A stretch of DNA of 5,195 bases, taken from NCBI GenBank assembly GCA_030626265.1, contig DAOUPF010000124.1:1-5195 (forward strand), in the 5' to 3' direction. Both the position numbers and the translations under genes were made by a program. Positions 1 to 5,195 of this stretch are shown here, one piece after another. Below the pieces are notes generated by a model. It was not told where the DNA came from, did no database searches, and saw only the letters and a program-made list of their open reading frames with translations. The stretch is from Sulfurovum sp. Lineage in GTDB: Bacteria > Campylobacterota > Campylobacteria > Campylobacterales > Sulfurovaceae. Every line of letters begins with the position of its first letter. Position 1 is the stretch's first letter.

Positions 1-826
1 AGTCTGCTCGTATATCACCAAGTACATACTCATCATCGATACTATCACCAGGAGTTGCAGTGATATGACCACTCTGTACCCAGCTAGCCAGAGGTACGCG
101 TAACTCACGCTCACGATCAAAGACATTGGACTCTGGGATATAAAACTTAGCTGATATGTGGTACTTCTCTCCTACTTTGATAGTCTTTGCATATGATGAG
201 AAATCATCTCGTAAAGACATATCAAGACCACCTATACACTTACCAACTGATTGCACTTCTCCTGCACACTCATACCATTTGTGCAGTGGGATGAAGGCTT
301 CTGAGCTAGTGGTCCATACATTGAGATACTTAACTAAAAAGTTATTTAGTTTATCTGGTCGGTCATATGCCTCTTTGGCGGCTAGTGCGAACTCTTCTTT
401 GTCTACACTGACTCCGTAGTTGGGGTTAGCAGCTTCCCACACCTCTTCTTTGAAATACCATGCTGGATCTTCATCAGGTGGAGCAGGAGCCTCAGCTATA
501 AAAGCAAAATGAGAATCATCCTCTATCACTCCATCTAATACCTTTTTGGAATAATCATGCAATCTGTTAGCAGGTGAGGCTATATTGAACCCAGCTGTGG
601 TGATAGACATCATGAAGGGTTCTCGTCTAGCCATTTGTGAGCTCTTGACTACATCCCAAAGGCTATCATCTTTGTGGGCATGATGTTCATCTGCTAGCCC
701 AAAAGAGACATTAAGTCCATCTAGAGTAGTAGAGTCTCTTCCTAGAGTGTACAGCTCAGTATTACTCTTATCAAAAGTCATCTTGCCATACTGCTCTTTA
801 GTATGTTTTTTTAAATCTATATTATT
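1..826 (-). CDS. Phage terminase large subunit, C-terminal part (downstream of in-frame stop; runs off left edge)
   Basis: This is the same reading frame as the terminase fragment at 827-1261, continuing after the TAA at 827-829 without another stop to the window edge (my own translation, about 275 codons). Numbering through the stop as residue 145, it shows the Walker B region SFGLADEHHAH (acidic pair D191/E192), the LDGLN motif just before it, a coupling-type SITTAG motif near 219-224, and GGLDMSLRDD near 344-353. The last matches the first catalytic aspartate region of the RNase H-fold nuclease. The order is typical of Terminase_1 (HK97/YmfN-like) packaging motors, which translocate DNA into the prohead and cut it. 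If the stop is real, translation could restart only at the ATG at 781, which has no strong ribosome binding site, and that product would lack Walker A. The last part of the nuclease domain lies outside the window. Confidence 0.88.
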
Positions 827-829
827 TTA
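827..829 (-). other. In-frame TAA interrupting the large terminase gene
   Basis: The codon falls between KYML and NNIDLKK. No frame shift is needed to join the two parts. The spacing from the conserved helix before the stop to LDGLN is what I recall for intact relatives, so nothing seems inserted or deleted. One base change (for example CAA, AAA or GAA to TAA) would explain it. The surrounding 797-840 is very AT-rich, including a run of seven A on the coding strand. Confidence 0.85.
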
Positions 830-1261
830 TAGCATATATTTTGCTGGTGCGTAGGCTAGCTTGGCCTGATCTCTTTTGGTCGCGAAAAATACTACCTCCC
901 CTCCCTGTTCTTCTCTGACTATCATATCAGCTATTCCACACGCTGCACCAAATATGGTCTTGCCATTTTTTCGAGGCATAAATATAAAGGCCACCCTAAA
1001 CCGTCTAACCCAGGTACCATCTGCTTTTTGTCTCTGCCAGCCAAAGAGTATAGCTATAGTCTTTTTTTGCCAATCCTCTAGCTTTACAAGCTCACCTGCC
1101 TTGGCTCCCTTGTAATGTTTGAGTTGCTGGATGATAGTGACATAGAGTAGACCTAACGGCTTGTTAAATCTAAGCTTTGGTTTCTCCCCTTTTTCTACTG
1201 CTGTCTTATCTACTTCGTGTCGGATAAAGGTTTTTTGATAGTAAGGAGTAGTTTTAGACAT
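827..1261 (-). CDS. Phage terminase large subunit, N-terminal fragment (Terminase_1 family), ended by in-frame TAA
   Basis: This 144-residue product is the ATPase N-terminus of a phage large terminase. LEDWQKKTIAILFGW (61-75) matches the family's conserved WQ...LFGW block. MPRKNGKT (95-102) is the deviant Walker A loop, and GEVVFFATKRDQAKLAYAPAKYM (121-143, in two pieces: GEVVFFATKRD and QAKLAYAPAKYM) matches the next conserved strand and helix. The family is usually about 500-570 residues, so this is a fragment. It stops at TAA 827-829 while the same frame continues with Walker B and nuclease motifs. The ATG at 1261 overlaps the end of the small terminase gene by 8 bp, and an AGGA lies about 11 bases upstream. 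Alone it would lack Walker B and the nuclease, so it should be inactive. Family identity is firm; whether it is truly broken is open. Confidence 0.9.
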   Translation of the reverse strand: MSKTTPYYQKTFIRHEVDKTAVEKGEKPKLRFNKPLGLLYVTIIQQLKHYKGAKAGELVKLEDWQKKTIAILFGWQRQKADGTWVRRFRVAFIFMPRKNGKTIFGAACGIADMIVREEQGGEVVFFATKRDQAKLAYAPAKYML

Positions 1262-1859
1262 CTACATCATTGTCCTGACTTATCTCCACCACCAAATCAA
1301 ATAAGCTTTTAGTTTTTTCCTCTGGAGTAAGAGACATTCCTATTCTGCTCCTAGCTGCTATAGAAAGCCCTAGTTTATCTCCAAGCTTTGACATATTCGA
1401 TATCACTCCCTGAAGAGCAACAAAGGTAGGACTCAGATATGTAGCTCCTGTCTTTGGGCTTATAGCCACTTCTCCTTCAACATCTACAATGGATTCAAGC
1501 CTTAAATATCTTTGATAGTTTTTCGCATACATCACAACAAGAGGTTCATCCACAGGACTATAGTTATCTCCCAACACTTCCACTATCTCTTGTATCTTGC
1601 GTACTGCCACTGTGTTGAGGATGCCATTTGGATTAACTACAGCTAGTTTGCTTTTATAACTATCAAGTGCTATTTTTATAGGATCATACTTAATCCATTT
1701 TCTCTTTTTTGCTTCTCGTGATATCTGCATTGGGTATGTACCATATTTGGCACCAAGCTTTTTCATACCAATCTTGGAATTTTCATAATCCCACCGCATA
1801 GATTCCCAATCTATATCCCCATACTCCTTATAGCCTAAGTTATCAGTTGTTACATTCAT
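1254..1859 (-). CDS. Phage terminase small subunit, P27 family
   Basis: This 201-residue protein would recognise the phage packaging site and bring the large terminase to it. The N-terminal part (about 15-55) looks like a helix-turn-helix: YENSKIGMKKLGAKYG, then MQISREAKKRKW. The middle carries the P27/Terminase_4 signature: YSPVDEPLVVMYAKNYQRY near 100-118, then EGEVAISPKTGATYLSPTF near 128-147. A C-terminal LGLSIAARSRIGM near 163-175 corresponds to the family's LGL-P-SR-R-G ending. Length fits the family. The ATG at 1859 overlaps the HNH stop as ATGA, with GGTGA six bases upstream, so translation is probably coupled. Its end overlaps the start of the large terminase by 8 bp. Gene order (HNH, small, large terminase) supports the call. 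Confidence 0.88.
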   Translation of the reverse strand: MNVTTDNLGYKEYGDIDWESMRWDYENSKIGMKKLGAKYGTYPMQISREAKKRKWIKYDPIKIALDSYKSKLAVVNPNGILNTVAVRKIQEIVEVLGDNYSPVDEPLVVMYAKNYQRYLRLESIVDVEGEVAISPKTGATYLSPTFVALQGVISNMSKLGDKLGLSIAARSRIGMSLTPEEKTKSLFDLVVEISQDNDVDV

Positions 1860-2281
1860 AGGGGGTCACCATGAAACGGTTTTTGTGAAATGCTGTATTG
1901 GGCTTCGGTGTGTGGCTGTGAGGTCTGTAGAGATTTGACCGCCCCCCTCCTCTGTATTTTCTGCTGAGCTGTTTTAGCATTGTGACAGGAGATGCACATA
2001 CTTTGGAGATTATCTAGAGAAAGTTTAGCTCCCCCGTCTCTTATCTCAATGATATGGTCTGCTATCATCGCTGGTCTTCTACACTCTACACACAGAGGAT
2101 ACTTACTCAACTGTAATCCTCTCACTCTCTTCCATGCTCTGCTATGGTAAAACTTATCTGCCTCTTTATTACGATAAGTTTTATCATAAGTTTTAGTAGA
2201 TCTCTTCTTACACTTAGGACAAGTAGTCTGCTTTGAGTCTTTAGTCCACATACCATGGATGTTGCACAATCTTTTACTCAT
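1856..2281 (-). CDS. HNH endonuclease adjacent to terminase
   Basis: This 141-residue protein has an HNH nuclease core. CVEC (C64, C67) precedes the DHI motif (D75, H76), then DNLQ (D90, N91) and CISCHNAKT (C96, C99, H100, K103). The four cysteines fit the structural zinc site and H76/N91/H100 the catalytic set. An additional N-terminal CNIHG (C6, H9) plus CPKC (C21, C24) suggests a second small zinc knuckle. HNH proteins beside terminase genes are known to work with the terminase in cutting cos-type phage DNA, so a packaging role is more likely than homing. The ATG at 2281 overlaps the upstream stop as ATGA and has AGGA eight bases before it. The tail after about residue 112 is low in recognisable structure and follows a run of six G (1942-1947) on the coding strand. 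Confidence 0.88.
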   Translation of the reverse strand: MSKRLCNIHGMWTKDSKQTTCPKCKKRSTKTYDKTYRNKEADKFYHSRAWKRVRGLQLSKYPLCVECRRPAMIADHIIEIRDGGAKLSLDNLQSMCISCHNAKTAQQKIQRRGAVKSLQTSQPHTEAQYSISQKPFHGDPL

Positions 2282-2583
2282 TTATAAAATCCTATCCTGG
2301 TATCTCTAGTGAGTTCAAATATATATTCACACATCAACATATCTTTCTCCTCCTCAATTTTAAATGCTATAAACCCATCCTTGATATACTGTCTCACCTC
2401 TGCTGGGATAGCTACGAATAGCGTGCCTTCAAATTTCTTTATCTCTATATCACTATCGAGAGTAGAGTTGCTACGCCTACTGATCTGTGAGAAATAGCGT
2501 GACCCAAGCCCAAAGTATCTAGCCACCCAAGTCCCTATCATAAACTTATCATGCATTACTATTATCTCAGTTGCTTTTATCAT
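2278..2583 (-). CDS. Hypothetical phage protein, 101 residues
   Basis: I do not recognise this family. The ATG at 2583 is preferred over an in-frame TTG at 2595, because GGAG lies six bases upstream of the ATG and falls inside the longer version. It overlaps the end of the upstream initiator gene by 17 bp, and its stop forms an ATGA overlap with the HNH start. The product is soluble and mixed in charge. An N-terminal basic segment (TWVARYFGLGSRYFSQISRR, about 18-37) could be a DNA-binding helix pair. A C-terminal part (YIKDGFIAFKIEEEKDM and following) looks like alternating strand and helix. There is no signal peptide or membrane segment. Its place between replication and packaging genes suggests a small accessory or DNA-binding role, but that is a guess. 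Confidence 0.7.
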   Translation of the reverse strand: MIKATEIIVMHDKFMIGTWVARYFGLGSRYFSQISRRSNSTLDSDIEIKKFEGTLFVAIPAEVRQYIKDGFIAFKIEEEKDMLMCEYIFELTRDTRIGFYK

Positions 2584-3367
2584 GCCACTCTCCAAACTTC
2601 AACTCACCTTTAGCAAACTTCTCAATCATCTTCTCTATAGTCATACTGTATTCAGTCTCATCAGACACAAATACTTCTTTATCACTATCATACTCACCAG
2701 CTATCCACCCATCACCTACAAGTATCGACATCTGTTTACTCATATACCCTAGATAGATCTCATCATCCAAGAACTTCTTGACTCCTACTTTCATAGATAC
2801 AGCAGGGTCATGACAATATCTAACACCAGCTATAGTCAGTAGTGTATAATCAATCCCACTTAATAACTTGAAAGACTCATACGCTTTCATCTTACTACCT
2901 GCATATTTGTTATTCATTCTGTATATCATATAGAAGCTATCGTACCACGCACGCGTATTATTATTATTACTAGTATTAACTTCGTTCACTTGCCGTTCAC
3001 TTGCCGTTCGCTGGAGGTCATTACTTTGCGGTGTAGTCGTACTTTGTGTCTGTCGTTTCGTTCGTTTGCCGTTCACTTGCCGTTCACTCTGTTTTTTGAC
3101 AGACCTATAGTGTTGAGTATTATAAAGGCTTTTGGCATCATGGTATCTTTGTATCTCATCCACAAACTCTCTCACCCATTTGTGCACTGTACCTTTACTC
3201 TTGGGTTCATCACCACCCCAACTCCTTGCATAGAAACTTATAGAATTGACAGCACGCATCTCCACATCATGCCAATACTCCCAGAAGCATCTAGCCTTCT
3301 CTCTCTTGCCTTGGTTTTGTAGCTCTTGTATATAGTCTATAGGATACTGCCTGTACTGTATATTCAT
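2567..3367 (-). CDS. Putative phage replication initiator (O/DnaD-like organisation) with internal iterons
   Basis: This 266-residue protein has three parts. Residues 1-90 look like a winged-helix DNA-binding domain: NSISFYARSWGGDEPKSKGT and then VHKWVREFVDEI resemble the recognition region of phage replication initiators, where a segment of the form A-W-SK-TV-W begins the helix. Residues 91-140 are a polar, low-complexity linker with two copies of SERQVN and an Asn run. Residues 141-266 form a separate C-terminal domain (WYDSFYMIYRMNNKYAGSKM onward) of a kind that could contact the helicase. The gene directly follows the helicase with a TGATG junction, and GAGGA lies seven bases before the ATG at 3367. 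The linker DNA carries 11-bp repeats, described separately. The role as initiator is inferred from architecture and neighbours rather than a clear family match. An alternative is a primosome-like helicase loader. Confidence 0.7.
   Translation of the reverse strand: MNIQYRQYPIDYIQELQNQGKREKARCFWEYWHDVEMRAVNSISFYARSWGGDEPKSKGTVHKWVREFVDEIQRYHDAKSLYNTQHYRSVKKQSERQVNGKRTKRQTQSTTTPQSNDLQRTASERQVNEVNTSNNNNTRAWYDSFYMIYRMNNKYAGSKMKAYESFKLLSGIDYTLLTIAGVRYCHDPAVSMKVGVKKFLDDEIYLGYMSKQMSILVGDGWIAGEYDSDKEVFVSDETEYSMTIEKMIEKFAKGELKFGEWHDKSN
2956..2982. other. AT-rich tract beside the iterons, candidate DNA-unwinding element
   Basis: A 27-bp stretch contains only three G/C bases (2970, 2973 and 2980) and a short ATT triplet run that encodes four consecutive Asn in the initiator's linker. 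It lies immediately beside iteron cluster A. A duplex this easily melted next to iterons is the usual place where strands first open. The role is inferred from position and composition. Confidence 0.5.
2983..3015. repeat. Iteron cluster A (11-bp direct repeats)
   Basis: Two perfect tandem copies of GCAAGTGAACG on the minus strand (2983-2993 and 2994-3004) are followed by a degenerate copy at 3005-3015 (8 of 11 matching). The period is close to one helical turn. It is not a multiple of three, so successive copies are read in different frames (ASER, then QVNE). The repetition therefore cannot be selected as a protein repeat. Confidence 0.8.
3059..3091. repeat. Iteron cluster B (11-bp direct repeats)
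   Basis: One perfect copy of GCAAGTGAACG on the minus strand (3070-3080) is flanked by two degenerate copies, 3059-3069 (9 of 11) and 3081-3091 (8 of 11), at the same 11-bp period. A 19-bp match between 3070-3088 and 2983-3001, 87 bp apart, links the two clusters and puts SERQVN in the protein twice. Confidence 0.75.
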
Positions 3368-4626
3368 CAGTCAATCCTCGGCATACTCATAATGCCACAA
3401 TCTTCATACTCTACCTCAAAGCTTGGTGCACTCTTACTAGGTGTTATTTCTCTCTCCACCTCAAAGCTCTGTAGATGTTGGATAGCTCCATAGTTGTCTT
3501 TAGTGAGGGATAGCTTTCTCATATGAGTAGAGATAGGATCTAGCTTTTTCTCTCCTGATTTATTGATATATATCTTATCCATGTCATAGACACATCGTAC
3601 GGCATCCACTAGTGCTCCTGCACCTCTGGCTCGTGATGCATTATTCCCTTCACCTTTCTTGCTATGATGCAAAAATATGATTGATTTATTCTCATTTCTT
3701 GCCCAGTTGAGAAATGGCTGCATAAACACCCGTGCCTGTGAGTTATCATTCTCATCACCACCGAAAAACGCCAATAGAGGATCTATCATGATTACATCAT
3801 ACTCTCTAAGTTCACGCTTCATAGTGTAGAACTTAGAGCTCATATTCGCTGTCTTACCTCGTGTCTCCAGTAGTAGCATAGGATCCTCAGTCGAGATATC
3901 TATCTGGACATCCTCTGTATCTCTCTTCCCTCGTACTATCTCCTTGATGATAGTGTTATATCTACTCTTTACTGTACCCTCTGGGTCTTCGCTTAGCCAT
4001 AGAAATATCTTACGCCCTGCATCTTCTCGAGCCATACGAATAGCCAGCTGTAAACTCAACCATGTTTTACCAGTGCCACCAGTAGCCACGAACATAGTCA
4101 GTGTATATTTTGGTATAGGTAGCCAACTCTTACAGATAAACTCTGGTGCACTCTCCTCAGCATCTGCCATACTCTTGCGTGTGATTTTTACTGTGCCATT
4201 TTCAGCTACTCTCTCCATCATTTTGATAGAGTGTTCTATCACTTCAGCAGGGAGTTCATCATCTTCTATTATGAGCTTTTTGATCTCTGTAGCCATGGTG
4301 ACCAGCCCTCTCTTTTGTGCCTTCTCTTTGAGAACATGGATATAGCCCCTAGTATTTGAGATAGGGTTGGTACTCATCACATCTACCATAGCGACTTCAT
4401 CAAAGTGCCCACTCTTTACTAGTGATATCCTGATAAACTCTTCATCTATAGGCCTCTCAGCCTGATGTAGATCTTGACATGATGTAAAATAGTATTGATG
4501 AAAGGGGAGATAAAAGTCACTAGGAGATACATGGTTGAGGAGATATTCACTATCCTCACCATAAGGCTCGAACAATATAGCGGAGAGTAAGGCTCTTTCG
4601 ATATTGAGGTTATACATATTCTCCAT
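3367..4626 (-). CDS. Replicative helicase: DnaB-type N-terminal domain fused to RepA-like ATPase
   Basis: This 419-residue protein is the likely replication fork helicase. Residues 5-140 match the DnaB N-terminal domain (NLNIERALLSAILFEP, SDFYLPFHQ, PIDEEFIR, STNPISNT), which in DnaB binds primase and helps form the ring. Residues 160-350 are a RecA-fold ATPase of the RepA/AAA_25 type, with Walker A GGTGKT (183-188), SEDPEG (212-217), Walker B VIMIDPL (278-284), HHSKK (320-324) and RGAGALVDAVR (334-344). No primase domain is present, so host primase is probably recruited. The ATG at 4626 puts the DnaB-like domain right at the N-terminus and has GAGG nine bases upstream. A GTG at 4707 would add 27 residues unlike the family and overlap the preceding gene by 79 bp. 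An ATG at 4617 is also possible. It starts just after the upstream TAG and ends in a TGATG junction with the initiator gene. Confidence 0.87.
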   Translation of the reverse strand: MENMYNLNIERALLSAILFEPYGEDSEYLLNHVSPSDFYLPFHQYYFTSCQDLHQAERPIDEEFIRISLVKSGHFDEVAMVDVMSTNPISNTRGYIHVLKEKAQKRGLVTMATEIKKLIIEDDELPAEVIEHSIKMMERVAENGTVKITRKSMADAEESAPEFICKSWLPIPKYTLTMFVATGGTGKTWLSLQLAIRMAREDAGRKIFLWLSEDPEGTVKSRYNTIIKEIVRGKRDTEDVQIDISTEDPMLLLETRGKTANMSSKFYTMKRELREYDVIMIDPLLAFFGGDENDNSQARVFMQPFLNWARNENKSIIFLHHSKKGEGNNASRARGAGALVDAVRCVYDMDKIYINKSGEKKLDPISTHMRKLSLTKDNYGAIQHLQSFEVEREITPSKSAPSFEVEYEDCGIMSMPRID

Positions 4627-4628
4627 AT

Positions 4629-4955
4629 CTACATACCTCTGCCATATATCTGGTATTCTTTGTATGGTTTGCCTTCTGCTTTGCGTACACCTATACATAT
4701 ATGCCACTCTTTTTTCAGCTGTGCTACTCTGGTTCGCACATTATTGATAGGGTGTCCATTTGCTCCTATAGGTTTGTTAGCATAGTCATCGATGGTATGC
4801 CCATGAAAGAGTGCACTCAATACGAAGTAATTGTGAGACCCCCTCTTGAATGATCCTTTTTGATTACTCTTTAACATACTCACCTGCTCATCAAAGCTAG
4901 CATGAAAATCAAACCTAACCCGACTCTCTATGTTATCACCATAATCCCAGCTCAT
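4629..4955 (-). CDS. Small winged-helix-like phage protein
   Basis: This 108-residue protein has no certain family. Its second half (about 41-104) reads like a helix-turn-helix with a wing: HNYFVLSALFHGHTIDDYAN, then NNVRTRVAQLKKEWHICIGV, then KPYKEYQIYG. The pattern of a helix, an R-T-R-V-x-x-L-KK recognition helix and a short aromatic hairpin resembles small phage HTH proteins that regulate genes or assist replication. The first 35 residues are acidic and aromatic without a clear motif. The ATG at 4955 forms a TGATG junction with the preceding stop and has a strong GGAGG seven bases upstream; a GTG one codon earlier is less likely. It lies immediately before the helicase, with only two bases between its TAG and the helicase ATG, which fits a replication accessory or regulatory role. 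Confidence 0.78.
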   Translation of the reverse strand: MSWDYGDNIESRVRFDFHASFDEQVSMLKSNQKGSFKRGSHNYFVLSALFHGHTIDDYANKPIGANGHPINNVRTRVAQLKKEWHICIGVRKAEGKPYKEYQIYGRGM

Positions 4956-5146
4956 CACATCACCTCCAGACGCTTCTCTGCAGCATCTACCATGTCTTGG
5001 TACTTTTTGACTGCCTCTGCTGCTTCTTTTCGTATGCTCTTTATCTCTTTTTTGCTCAAGGCACTATCTTTGAGCCCTTTTTTTACAGATGCAAAAGCCT
5101 CATCACCCTCTATCATCGCGTCATCAGCCAGTTTATGAAAGGACAT
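4955..5146 (-). CDS. Small charged helical protein, hypothetical
   Basis: The product is about 63 residues, rich in Lys, Glu and Ala, and almost certainly helical, with a coiled-coil-like C-terminal half (SKKEIKSIRKEAAEAVKKYQ, then DMVDAAEKRLEVM). I do not recognise a family. The start is uncertain. The ATG at 5146 is my choice, preceded only by a weak GTGGTAG. A GTG at 5155 lies in the same frame, and the frame stays open to the window edge, so a longer gene cut by the window cannot be excluded. The stop forms a TGATG junction with the next gene. Position suggests an early replication or recombination operon, without pointing to a function. Confidence 0.6.
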   Translation of the reverse strand: MSFHKLADDAMIEGDEAFASVKKGLKDSALSKKEIKSIRKEAAEAVKKYQDMVDAAEKRLEVM

Positions 5147-5195
5147 ATCTACCACAAGTGGGATATCTCTGCACGTCTTCTTGATACTCAGCCCA
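5133..5195 (-). CDS. 3' end of an upstream gene (last 20 codons), unidentified
   Basis: A frame open from the right edge ends with TAA at 5133-5135 and reads WAEYQEDVQRYPTCG then RYVLS. The composition looks more like a real protein end than the competing frame over the same bases (GLSIKKTCRDIPLVV). If so, it overlaps the start of the small helical gene by 14 bp. Too little is present to identify it. Confidence 0.4.
   Translation of the reverse strand, partial: WAEYQEDVQRYPTCGRYVLS

Larger units (their letters stand above)
2956..3091. other. Candidate replication origin inside the initiator gene
   Basis: On the coding strand, two clusters of 11-bp repeats (3059-3091 and 2983-3015) are followed by an AT-rich tract (2956-2982, 24 of 27 A/T, including a run of ATT/AAT triplets). 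This all lies in the segment encoding the linker between the two protein domains. The order of DNA-binding domain, iterons, AT-rich tract and C-terminal domain is that of the lambda O gene and its origin. Origin function is an inference from this arrangement. Confidence 0.6.

Noticed and set aside
156..419. Plus-strand open frame across the terminase gene
   Set aside because: It lies opposite the conserved terminase frame, and its product has no recognisable motif.
797..829. Programmed frameshift at the run of seven A
   Set aside because: Both halves of the terminase are in the same frame, so a frameshift would not bypass the stop and restore the downstream frame.
797..840. AT-rich stretch as a promoter or as an inserted intron or intein in the terminase
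   Set aside because: It contains a TATAAA-like hexamer but no matching -35 element, and the spacing between conserved motifs is normal, leaving no room for an insertion.
2584..2595. TTG start adding four residues to the small hypothetical gene
   Set aside because: The GGAG that should serve as ribosome binding site lies inside this extension and is well spaced for the ATG at 2583.
3944..4345. Plus-strand open frame of 133 residues opposite the helicase
   Set aside because: It is a shadow of a strongly conserved gene, has biased Ser/Ile/Leu composition and no motif. The same applies to the plus-strand frames at 876-1115, 2309-2497, 2571-2756, 2990-3322 and 4902-5138.
4627..4707. Longer start (GTG) for the helicase
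   Set aside because: The added 27 residues do not resemble the DnaB N-terminus and overlap the preceding gene by 79 bp; the ATG at 4626 has a reasonable ribosome binding site.

Overview
The window looks like part of a tailed-phage or prophage genome. It carries one block of tightly packed genes, all on the minus strand, so transcription runs from the right edge to the left. There is no intergenic space longer than a few bases, no tRNA or rRNA gene and no CRISPR array. I see no convincing promoter or terminator either. Base composition is AT-rich by eye. The N-terminal domain of the helicase (SDFYLP, PIDEEFIR, STNPISNT) resembles, from memory, the DnaB proteins of Campylobacterota such as Sulfurimonas. 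A host in that group is plausible but remains an inference.

Reading in the direction of transcription, the right end holds the last codons of an unidentified gene, then a small charged helical protein and a 108-residue winged-helix-like protein. Next comes the replication module. It has a helicase with a DnaB-type N-terminal domain joined to a RepA-type RecA-fold ATPase, followed by a 266-residue initiator-like protein. That initiator gene contains 11-bp DNA repeats next to an AT-rich tract. After a small protein of unknown function comes the packaging module: an HNH endonuclease, a P27-family small terminase, and a Terminase_1 (HK97-type) large terminase that runs off the left edge.

Nearly every gene junction is a TGATG or ATGA overlap or a short overlap, so the genes are probably translationally coupled. 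The whole run from helicase to terminase would then be one transcription unit, joining replication and packaging without the usual break between early and late genes.

Two points stand out. First, the initiator gene appears to contain a lambda-like origin. Its 11-bp iterons are clustered in the part encoding the interdomain linker, followed by an AT-rich stretch, in the same order as in lambda O. Second, the large terminase reading frame is interrupted by a single in-frame TAA between the Walker A and Walker B motifs. The frame and family motifs are preserved on both sides. That points to a recent nonsense mutation, a sequence error, or an unusual readthrough or recoding.
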